DNA of 64,000 nt from Bacteroidota bacterium (GTDB taxonomy: Bacteria > Bacteroidota > Ignavibacteria > UBA10030 > SZUA-254). The DNA lies in NCBI GenBank assembly GCA_036522515.1, contig DATDFQ010000015.1, positions 193,073-257,072 of the forward strand, written 5' to 3'. Made by a program: the position numbers and the translations under genes. The notes under the pieces are model-generated. The model was not told the origin of the DNA and did no database searches. It saw only the letters and a program-made list of their open reading frames with translations. Positions 52,601-60,300 of the stretch are shown here, piece by piece. The stretch's first letter is position 1, and each line of letters starts with the position of its first letter.

Positions 52601-55600
52601 GGAATATGCAGGAGTTCCGCCGCTGACGGTTGCCGTCAGTGTGGCGGAGACGCCGCTGCAGACTTCTGTGCTGTTCACTGAAACATTGAGATTCGGATTG
52701 ACTGTCAGCGTGCCTGTGCCGGAGCCGGTGCAGCCCTTCGTGTCGGTCACCGTGACGCTGTAGGTGCCGGCGGTGCTCGTGCTGATCGTCGATGTGGTCG
52801 CGCCTGTGCTCCATGCGAAGCTCTTTGCGCCGGTTCCGCCGGACGGCGTCGCCGTCAGCGTGGTCGGCAGCGCACTCGCGCAGACTTCGACGTTTGCGAT
52901 CGAGACGGTCGGATTCGGATCGACCGTGAGTGTGCCTGAGCCTGAGCCCGTGCAGCCCTTCGTATCAGTCACGGTCACGCTGTACGTTCCGGCAGTGCTC
53001 GTGCTGATGGTCGAGGTGGTCGCGCCTGTGCTCCATGCGAACGTCTTTGCGCCGGTTCCGCCCGAGGGCGTCGCCGTCAGCGTCGCAGGAAGCGTGCTTG
53101 CGCAGACTTCCACGTTTGCGATCGAGACCGTCGGGTTCGGATCAACCGTGAGAGTTCCCTCGCCGGAGCCCGTGCAGCCCTTCGTATCCGTGACCGTCAC
53201 GCTATAGGTGCCGGCAGTGCTCGTGCTGATCGTCGAGGTCGTCGCGCCTGTGCTCCATGCAAAGGTCGCGGCGCCCGTCCCGCCGGCCGGCGTCGCCGTC
53301 AGTGTCGCGGGCAACGTGCTTGCGCAGACTTCGACGTTTGCGATTGAGACGGTCGGATTCGGGTTGACCGTCAGCGTGCCTTCGCCGGAGCCCGTGCAAC
53401 CCTTTGTGTCCGTTACGGTTACGCTATAGGTCCCCGCAGTGCTCGTGCTGATTGTCGAGGTCGTCGCGCCTGTGCTCCATGCGAACGTCTTCGCGCCCGT
53501 GCCACCCGAAGGTGTCGCGGTCAGCGTCGCCGGAAGCCCGCTGAAGCAGATTTCCACGTTGGCGACCGAGACCGTCGGATTCGGATCGACAGTCAGAGTG
53601 CCGGAGCCGGAGCCCGTGCAGCCTTTCGTATCTGTCACGGTCACGCTGTACGTACCAGCCGTGCTCGTGCTGATGGTGGAAGTCGTCGCGCCTGTGCTCC
53701 AGGAGAACGTCTTCGCGCCGGTGCCGCCTGCCGGTGTCGCGGTCAGTGTCGCAGGCAATGTGCTTGCGCAGACTTCGACGTTGGCGATCGAGACGGTCGG
53801 ATTGGGATCGACCGTGAGTGTGCCTGAGCCTGAGCCCGTGCAGCCCTTGGTATCCGTGACCGTTACGCTATAGGTTCCGGCGGTGCTCGTGCTGATCGTC
53901 GAGGTCGTCGCACCCGTGCTCCATGCAAAGGTCGCGGCGCCTGTCCCTCCGGCCGGTGTGGCCGTGAGTGTCGCAGGTAATGTGCTCGCGCAGACTTCGA
54001 CGTTTGCGATCGAGACCGTCGGGTTCGGATCGACCGTTAAGGTCCCAGAGCCTGAGCCCGTGCAGCCCTTCGTGTCCGTTACCGTCACGCTATAGGTGCC
54101 CGCAATGCTCGTGCTGATGGTGGAGGTCGTCGCGCCAGTGCTCCAGGCAAATGTCTTGGCGCCCGTTCCGCCGGCCGGCGTCGCAGTCAAGGTCGCCGGA
54201 AGCGCGCTCGCGCACTGTTCGACGTCTCCAACCGAGACCGTCGGATTCGGATCGACCGTCAGGGCCCCCGAGCCTGAGCCGGTGCAACCCTTCGTGTCCG
54301 TTACCGTGACGCTATACGTTCCCGCCGTGCTCGTGCTGATCGTCGAGGTCGTCGCACCCGTGCTCCATGCAAAGGTCGCGGCGCCCGTTCCGCCCGCCGG
54401 TGTCGCCGTGAGTGTCGCAGGCAATGTGCTTGCGCAAACTTCGACGTTCGCGATCGAGACAGTCGGATTGGGATTGACCGTCAGAGTGCCTGAGCCTGTG
54501 CCCGAGCATCCCTTCGAATCGGTCACCGTCACGCTGTAGGTGCCGGCCGTGCTCGTGCTGATGGTCGAGGTCGTCGCGCCGGTGCTCCAGGAGTACGTGA
54601 AATTCGGAGTGCCGCCGTTCGGCGTCGCGGTCAGAGTCGCAGGCAACGTGCTCGCGCAGACTTCCGGATTCGTGACATCGACAGTGAGTCCCGGATTTAC
54701 CGTTACGGTCCCGGAACCCGATCCCGTGCAGCCCTTCGTATCGGTCACGGTCACGCTATAGGTGCCCGCGGTGCTCGTGCTGATGGTGGAGGTCGTGGCG
54801 CCTGTGCTCCATGAAAATGTCTTCGCGCCTGTGCCACCCGAGGGTGTCGCCGTCAGTAAAGCGGCCCCGCCCTGGCAGGTGGCTGAATTATTCACCGAAA
54901 CCGTCGGGTTCGGATCGACCGTAAGCGTGCCCGAGCCCGAGCCCGTGCAGCCCTTGGTATCCGTTACCGTTACCGAGTAGGTTCCCGCGGTGCTCGTGCT
55001 GATGGTCGAGGTCGTCGCGCCGGTGCTCCATGCGAACGTCTTCGCGCCGGTTCCGCCCGCAGGCGTCGCGGTCAATGTTGCAGGAAGCGTGCTCGCGCAA
55101 ACTTCGACGGCTGCGATCGAGACGGTCGGGTTCGGATTGACGGTCAAAGTGCCGGAGCCTGAGCCCGTGCAGCCCTTGGTGTCCGTCACGGTCACGCTGT
55201 AGGTCCCGGCCGTGCCGGTGCTGATCGTGGAGGTCGTCGCGCCGGTGCTCCATGAGAATGTCTTGGAGCCGGTTCCGCCTGAGGGCGTCGCAGTGAGTGT
55301 TGCGGAAGTCCCTGCGCACGCTTCGGGGCTATTCACCGAAACTGTGGGATTGGGATTTACGTTGAACACCACCGTGTCGAGCGCCTGGCCGCAGCCCTGG
55401 TCGCTCGTCACCGTCAAAAGAAGAACCGCTGTTCCCGTTCCCGTATCGGTGATCGTCGTCGTGAGCGAAGTCGGGTCGGCAATTGCAACCCGTCCACTCA
55501 ATACAGACCACAACGGCGTGCCGTTCTGCGCGCTCCCCGCGAGCGTGAATGTCGTGGGATCGGTCGTCTGGCAAACAGACTGATCGGGTCCCGCGTTCGC

Positions 55601-56683
55601 TCTCGGCGGAGGAATGACTGCAAACCCGCCCAATGCAAAATCCATCAAAGAGCTTGTGAATGAAGCTGAAGAGCGCGTCTGGAAGAGCGCCGTCGCCAGC
55701 GGGTTGCAGGGATCGATCGGCAACAGGTTTAATCCCGTGAGATCGAGGCCAAATTCGACGAACTGAAGAGCGATCGTCGTGTCGGTGAGATTGCCCTGCG
55801 GCGAGACGCCCTGTCCCGGCGCAACCGCGGGAATGTTGGCGACGTTCGTCGTCACAAATCCCTTGCCCGCGGTGAGTGAATCGGCGATCAGTACCCACGA
55901 TCCGCCGCTGGTGGTGCTCCACTCGCGGACGCTGACCACAGGCCGCGTTCCGCCGTTGGTGTAATCGACGATCAACAGAATATCGCCGCCAACGAGGTGG
56001 CCGAGCGTGTCGACGACGCCTGCGATGCGGCCGCCGATCGCTCCCGTGCCCGATGCGCGTCCGGTGATCTTATTGCTTCCCGGAACGCGCCGGTCGACGA
56101 ACATGCCCTTCTGGTCCAGCTCAAGTCCTGCAAAGCTCACACCGTTGGTGGCGCGTGTCTCAAAGCCCGCGACCACCCAACGGTGGCCCGTCGCGCCGTC
56201 CACCTGCGTGCTGATGTAGCAGTTGGTGATGTCGTTCTTCTGAGGGCTTCCGCCGCCGAAGGTCGAGTCGACCACGCCCCAGTGGGTGCTCGCCGAATCG
56301 ATCGCCTGATCGTTCTTTTCGCCGCCGGTGTACTGCGTCCCGTCGTTCCCCGTGCCCCAGTTCGGATCGCGGAACCAGAGGCTGTTCGTGGCGTTGTTTA
56401 ATCCGAGAACAGACACTCCTCCGGACTGAAGCAGCAGTGCGCTTCCGGTCGGTCCCTGCGACCAGTCGTTGCCGGAGAGGAACGTTGCGCCCGTGAAGGT
56501 GACGCCCGAAAAGAAGTTCGCGTCGATCTCGACGTTCGCCGCGCTTCCGGGAGTACCGGCAGGAGGCGTCTGCGCGAATGCTCCGCCTGTGAAGACGAGC
56601 GTGCAGACGGCCATCGCGCAACAAAGCATGCGCAAGGAAACGAGTCCCTTGAGCCGCGCGAAAAAAGTAGAAGGTGAGTTCAT
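49625..56683 (-). CDS. Giant SprB-like repeat adhesin 1, T9SS-sorted
   Basis: A protein of 2352 residues from the ATG at 56683 (AAGGGGC upstream). Signal peptide of about 37 residues ending G-G-A-F-A-Q. A unique N-terminal domain (~45-400) begins N-V-E-I-D-A-N-F-F-S-G and continues with D-Q-A-I-D-S-A-S-T-H-W-G-V-V-D; I do not recognise it. A short PKD-like segment (G-P-D-Q-S-V-C ... D-T-G-T-G-T-A-V-L-L) leads into 22 tandem units of 73-74 residues with F-A-W-S-T-G-A-T-T-S and G-T-Y-S-V-T-V-T-D-T-K-G-C, the pattern of SprB repeats. A Cys-rich cap (G-H-I-F-P-T-Q-T-T-C...C-Q-Y-N-F-I) and a type-A sorting domain follow. SprB is the mobile gliding adhesin of Flavobacterium; an adhesive role is likely, gliding is not shown. 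Confidence 0.9.
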   Translation of the reverse strand: MNSPSTFFARLKGLVSLRMLCCAMAVCTLVFTGGAFAQTPPAGTPGSAANVEIDANFFSGVTFTGATFLSGNDWSQGPTGSALLLQSGGVSVLGLNNATNSLWFRDPNWGTGNDGTQYTGGEKNDQAIDSASTHWGVVDSTFGGGSPQKNDITNCYISTQVDGATGHRWVVAGFETRATNGVSFAGLELDQKGMFVDRRVPGSNKITGRASGTGAIGGRIAGVVDTLGHLVGGDILLIVDYTNGGTRPVVSVREWSTTSGGSWVLIADSLTAGKGFVTTNVANIPAVAPGQGVSPQGNLTDTTIALQFVEFGLDLTGLNLLPIDPCNPLATALFQTRSSASFTSSLMDFALGGFAVIPPPRANAGPDQSVCQTTDPTTFTLAGSAQNGTPLWSVLSGRVAIADPTSLTTTITDTGTGTAVLLLTVTSDQGCGQALDTVVFNVNPNPTVSVNSPEACAGTSATLTATPSGGTGSKTFSWSTGATTSTISTGTAGTYSVTVTDTKGCTGSGSGTLTVNPNPTVSIAAVEVCASTLPATLTATPAGGTGAKTFAWSTGATTSTISTSTAGTYSVTVTDTKGCTGSGSGTLTVDPNPTVSVNNSATCQGGAALLTATPSGGTGAKTFSWSTGATTSTISTSTAGTYSVTVTDTKGCTGSGSGTVTVNPGLTVDVTNPEVCASTLPATLTATPNGGTPNFTYSWSTGATTSTISTSTAGTYSVTVTDSKGCSGTGSGTLTVNPNPTVSIANVEVCASTLPATLTATPAGGTGAATFAWSTGATTSTISTSTAGTYSVTVTDTKGCTGSGSGALTVDPNPTVSVGDVEQCASALPATLTATPAGGTGAKTFAWSTGATTSTISTSIAGTYSVTVTDTKGCTGSGSGTLTVDPNPTVSIANVEVCASTLPATLTATPAGGTGAATFAWSTGATTSTISTSTAGTYSVTVTDTKGCTGSGSGTLTVDPNPTVSIANVEVCASTLPATLTATPAGGTGAKTFSWSTGATTSTISTSTAGTYSVTVTDTKGCTGSGSGTLTVDPNPTVSVANVEICFSGLPATLTATPSGGTGAKTFAWSTGATTSTISTSTAGTYSVTVTDTKGCTGSGEGTLTVNPNPTVSIANVEVCASTLPATLTATPAGGTGAATFAWSTGATTSTISTSTAGTYSVTVTDTKGCTGSGEGTLTVDPNPTVSIANVEVCASTLPATLTATPSGGTGAKTFAWSTGATTSTISTSTAGTYSVTVTDTKGCTGSGSGTLTVDPNPTVSIANVEVCASALPTTLTATPSGGTGAKSFAWSTGATTSTISTSTAGTYSVTVTDTKGCTGSGTGTLTVNPNLNVSVNSTEVCSGVSATLTATVSGGTPAYSYSWSTGATTSTISVNTAGTYSVTATDTKGCTGSGTGTLTVNPNPTVSIANVEVCASTLPATLTATPAGGTGAESFAWSTGATTSTISTSTAGTYSVTVTDTKGCTGSGEGTLTVDPNPTVSIANVEVCASTLPATLTATPAGGTGAKSFAWSTGATTSTISTSTAGTYSVTVTDTKGCTGSGEGTLTVNPNPTVSIAAVEVCASTLPATLTATPAGGTGAKSFAWSTGATTSTISTSTAGTYSVTVTDTKGCTGSGEGTLTVDPNPTVSIANVEVCASTLPATLTATPAGGTGAATFAWSTGATTSTISTSTAGTYSVTVTDTKGCTGSGSGTLTVDPNPTVSIAAVEVCASTLPATLTATPAGGTGAKTFAWSTGATTSTISTSTAGTYSVTVTDTKGCTGSGEGTLTVDPNPTVSVGNVEVCASTLPATLTATPSGGTGAVTFAWSTGATTSTISTSTAGTYSVTVTDTKGCTGSGSGTLSVDPNPTVTVANVEACASALPATLTATPAGGTGAKTFAWSTGATTSTISTSTAGTYSVTVTDTKGCTGSGSGTLTVDPNPTVSVNSVEACASILPVCLTATPSGGTGAVTFVWSTGATTSSLCGSTAGTYSVTVTDSKGCTGSGSGTLTVNPNPTVSVNDALICPGDSATMTATPSGGTGASTFSWSTGATTSTIRVSSAGSYSVTVTDTKGCTGSGSGTLTLKTTCGGHIFPTQTTCSDFTSGTAQRLNALCYKPASGVVGTATPGVFFYWTRVTAPSASFCVDIVQTKACSSFKYARIQQGNQIYLYTDGCAKLRQGSEITPGQGRVCITGATPGASYIISVKYDVKSIQGGTYSGAPPTCQYNFISKVGGSFDGLSADSISAVPGCAAGPVVGTSGLRDASEMSAGTPVEYALHSNYPNPFNPTTQIKFDLPEASTVRLSVFNILGQEVATLVDGMMEAGYQSVEWNTANHAGDALPSGIYMYRLQATSTTSGKEFHDVMKMVLMK
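50486..55357 (-). repeat. 22 tandem SprB-like coding repeats (about 222 bp)
   Basis: From the first N-P-N-P after the PKD-like segment to T-L-T-L-K is 4872 bases for 22 W-S-T-G-A-T-T-S units, i.e. 73-74 residues each with only four single-residue losses in all. Most units carry two cysteines (V-C-A-S and K-G-C). Unit 21 has two extra cysteines. Confidence 0.93.
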
Positions 56684-57093
56684 GTGACTATGCCCCTTTA
56701 GTGTTGTGATGATAAGAGAAAAGTGGAAACGAATTCGACCTGACTGAGCCCGGAAAAGAAACAAATCAAGATACAACTGTGCAGTGATTCAAATCAATAC
56801 TCCAAAAGGATGAAAGACGGATTAGAGGGTCGAGATCTCCCAATTGGGTAGAACAAGAACTCGAACTGAGATAGCGCGAAATCTTGCGGCGACTATCATG
56901 TCGCAAGGATTCTCCGGTGAACCGGAGGGTACGATGGCGAGATAGAGATCGAAAAATAATTGTCGCCGTCCCGCGATGGAAAAGAAATTTGGTGGTGAAA
57001 CTGCTTCCCGGTGGAAGACGCACCGGGTGAAACGCTCCCGGGCGTCACTAGAGGTGAAGTTTTTTTTGGTTGAGAAACGGACTTCCCTTTGGG
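56684..57093 (-). other. Long conserved 5' leader of adhesin 1
   Basis: About 410 bases between predicted transcript start and ATG. Minus-strand hairpins include CCCGGTG/CACCGGG with a 7-base loop and ACGC/GCGT around CCGGGA (near 57008-57047), and CTCCGGT/ACCGGAG with a two-base loop (56912-56927). Parts align with the leader of adhesin 2. No known riboswitch consensus was recognised. Confidence 0.5.
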
Positions 57094-57099
57094 TGAGTA

Positions 57100-57128
57100 A
57101 AGATAGAAAACGGGTGCCCAAAAGTCAA
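57100..57128 (-). promoter_or_regulatory. Predicted promoter of adhesin 1
   Basis: Minus-strand TTGACT (57123-57128), 17 bases, TATCTT (57100-57105). Boxes and spacing are identical to the promoter of adhesin 2 at 62823. Between here and the terminator at 57256 nothing else is seen. Confidence 0.75.
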
Positions 57129-57255
57129 GGGAGATGAGCCCGCATTACCCGATTTTTAATGTTCTCCGATACGCTTTACCTGTTTCTCCGCCGGCCGGGT
57201 TGACGGGGCCGGGAAACGGCGCCATCTTTCCATGCACTGACTGATCTTGGTTCAA

Positions 57256-57294
57256 TAAAAACAATGGGGTGGCCCCGGGAAGGGACCACCCCAT
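57256..57294 (-). terminator. Rho-independent terminator of adhesin 2
   Basis: Nine-base stem ATGGGGTGG/CCACCCCAT with inner CCC/GGG pairs, then TTGTTTTTAT on the minus strand. Nearly identical to the terminator at 62976. Confidence 0.88.
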
Positions 57295-57317
57295 CGCTCA
57301 GACTGATGACTTCCAGC

Positions 57318-60300
57318 TTACTTCATCAACACCATCTTCATTACCTCATGGAACTCCTTCCCGCTCGTCATGGAGGTCGCCTGCAGCCGGTACATGTAGA
57401 TTCCGGAAGGCAAGGCAACTCCTTCATGATTCGCAGTGTTCCATTCGACCGCCTGGTATCCCGCATCCATCGCCCCGTCCAGAAGCGTCGCGACTTCCTG
57501 GCCGAGTATGTTGAACACGCTCAGTCGGACAGTGCTCGCCTCGGGCAGATCGAACTTGATCTGCGTCGTGGGGTTGAACGGATTCGGATAGTTCGCATGG
57601 AGAGCGTACTGAGCCGGTACTGCAGCGCTCATCTCAGACGCGTCCCCAAATCCCGCTTTCGCCGGTGCGATCCCCGCCGAACATCCGGGCGTCGCCGAGA
57701 TGCTGTCGGCGGAGGGCGTGATCGGCGAACCGCCGATCGAGCTGATGAAGTTGTACTGGCAGGTCGGAGGCGCACCGCTGTAGGTGCTGCCCTGGATCGA
57801 CTTGACGTTGTACTTCACCGACACAATGTAATCCGCTCCCGGCGTCGCACCCGTGATGCAGACCCGCCCCTGACCGGGGCTCGGTTCCGTTCCCTGCCGC
57901 AGACTCTGGCAATCGGCGCTGTAGATGTAGATCTGGTTGCCCTGGTGAATCCGAAGGAACTTGAAGCTGCTGCACGCCTTCGTCTGTATGATGTCGACGC
58001 AGAAGCTCGCGCTCGGCGCCGTCACCTTTGTGAAGTAGAAGAAGACGCCCGGCGTCGCGGTGCCGACCGTGCCGCTCGAGGGTTGATAGCAGAGCGCGTT
58101 CAGGCGCTGGGCCGTGCCGCTCGTGAAGTCGCTGCAGGTCGTTTGCGTCGGGAAGATATGTCCGCCGCAACCGGTCTTCAGCGAGAGCGTGCCGGAGCCT
58201 GAGCCCGTGCAACCCTTGGTATCCGTCACCGTCACGCTATACGTGCCGGCGGTGCTGGTCCGGATCGTCGAGGTCGTCGCGCCCGTGCTCCATGCAAAGG
58301 TTGAAGCGCCCGTTCCGCCCGAAGGCGTCGCCGTCAACGTGGCGGAATCGCCGGGACAGACTGAGGCGTCATTCACGGAAACGGTCGGATTCGGATCGAC
58401 CGTCAGAGTGCCCGAGCCCGAGCCCGTGCAACCCTTTGTATCCGTCACGGTCACGCTGTAAGTCCCGGCTGTGCTCGTGCTGATCGTCGAGGTCGTCGCT
58501 CCCGTGCTCCATGCGAAGGTCGATGCCCCGGTTCCGCCCGACGGGGTCGCGGTCAATGTCGCGGGAAGCGTGCTTGCGCAGACTTCAGGGCTATTGACAG
58601 AGACCGTCGGATTCGGATCGACCGTCAGAGCGCCCGAGCCCGAGCCCGTGCAGCCCTTCGTATCGGTCACGGTCACACTGTAGCTTCCGGCCGTGCTCGT
58701 GCTGATCGTCGAGGTCGTCGCGCCGGTGCTCCATGAGAATGTCTTTGAGCCGGTCCCGCCCGCGGGCGTCGCCGTCAGGGTCGCCGGGAGAGCGCTTGCG
58801 CATGCTTCGACTGCTGCGACGGAAACAGTCGGATTCGGATCGACCGTCAGAGTGCCCGAGCCGGTGCCCGTGCATCCCTTCGAGTCGGTCACGGTCACGC
58901 TGTAGGTGCCCGCCGTGCTCGTGCTGATCGTCGAGGTCGTCGCGCCCGTGCTCCATGCAAAGGTCGCAGCGCCTGTCCCGCCCGAGGGCGTCGCAGTCAA
59001 TGTCGCGGGCAATGTGCTCGCGCACACTTCCGGGCTATTGACGGAGACCGTCGGGTTCGGATTGGAAGTCAGCGTGCCCGTGCCGGAGCCCGTGCAACCC
59101 TTCGTATCGGTCGCCGTTACGCTGTAGGTTCCAGCGGTGCTCGTGCTGATCGTCGAGGTCGTCGCGCCCGTGCTCCATGAGTAGGTGTATCCGGGCACAC
59201 CCCCGCTCACCGTTGCGGTGAGTGTCGCAGAGAATCCCGAGCAGGCCTCGGGACTATTGACCGAGACATTCAGATTCTCATCGATGGTCAATGTGCCCGT
59301 GCTTGAGCCCGTGCAACCCTTCGTATCGGTCACGGTCACACTGTAGGTGCCCGCGGTGCTCGTGCTGATCGTCGAGGTCGTCGCGCCGGTGCTCCACGCA
59401 AAGGTCTTGGCGCCGGTTCCGCCCGAGGGCGTGGCAGTCAAGGTAGCCGGGAGCGAGCTTGCGCACACCTCGGGGCTATTGACCGAGACCGTCGGGTTCG
59501 GATCGATCGTCAGCGTGCCCGTGCTTGAGCCCGTGCAACCCTTCGTATCGGTCACGGTCACACTGTAGGTGCCCGCGGTACTCGTGCTGATCGTTGAGGT
59601 CGTCGCGCCGGTACTCCACGCGAACGTCGCAGCGCCCGTTCCGCCCGAGGGCGTCGCAGTCAAGGTAGCCGGGAGCGTGCTTGCGCAGACCTCGGGGCTA
59701 TTGACAGAAACGGTCGGGTTCGGATTCACCGTCAACGTGCCTGTGCCTGAGCCGGTACAACCCTTCGTGTCAGTCGCCGTCACGCTGTACGTTCCCGCCG
59801 TGCTCGTGCTGATCGTCGAGGTCGTCGCGCCCGTGCTCCAGGAATAGGTGTAGGCCGGAGTTCCGCCGCTTACACTTGCGGTCAGGGTGGCCGAAGTCCC
59901 TGAACAGACTTCGGGGCTATTCACCAAAACGGTAAGGTTCGCGTTGATCGTGAGCGTACCCGAGCCTGAGCCCGTGCAACCCTTCGTATCGGTCACGGTC
60001 ACGCTGTAGGTTCCGGCCGTGCTCGTGCTGATCGTCGAGGTCGTCGCGCCCGTGCTCCATGCAAAGGTCTTTGCGCCCGTTCCGCCCGAGGGCGTCGCAG
60101 TCAGGGTCGCCGGGAGCGCGCTTGCGCAGACTTCCGGGCTGTTGACCGAAACCGTCGGGTTCGGATCGACAGTCAGGGTGCCGGAACCCGAGCCGGTGCA
60201 ACCCTTCGTATCGGTCACGGTCACGCTGTAGGTGCCCGCCGTGCTCGTGCTGATCGTTGAGGTCGTCGCGCCTGTGCTCCATGCGAACGTCGAAGCGCCT

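Noticed and set aside
50778-55583. Long plus-strand open frames across the SprB-like arrays (repeating L-V-L-I-V-E-V-V-A-P-V-L)
   Set aside because: They are antisense shadows of the repeats, kept open by the GC-rich codon pattern. They have no start sites with ribosome signals, and the minus-strand frame has a signal peptide, domains and a sorting signal.
56684-57093. Cyclic-di-GMP or other known riboswitch in the adhesin leader
   Set aside because: Hairpins are present, but I could not match any known aptamer consensus, so only a structured leader is claimed.
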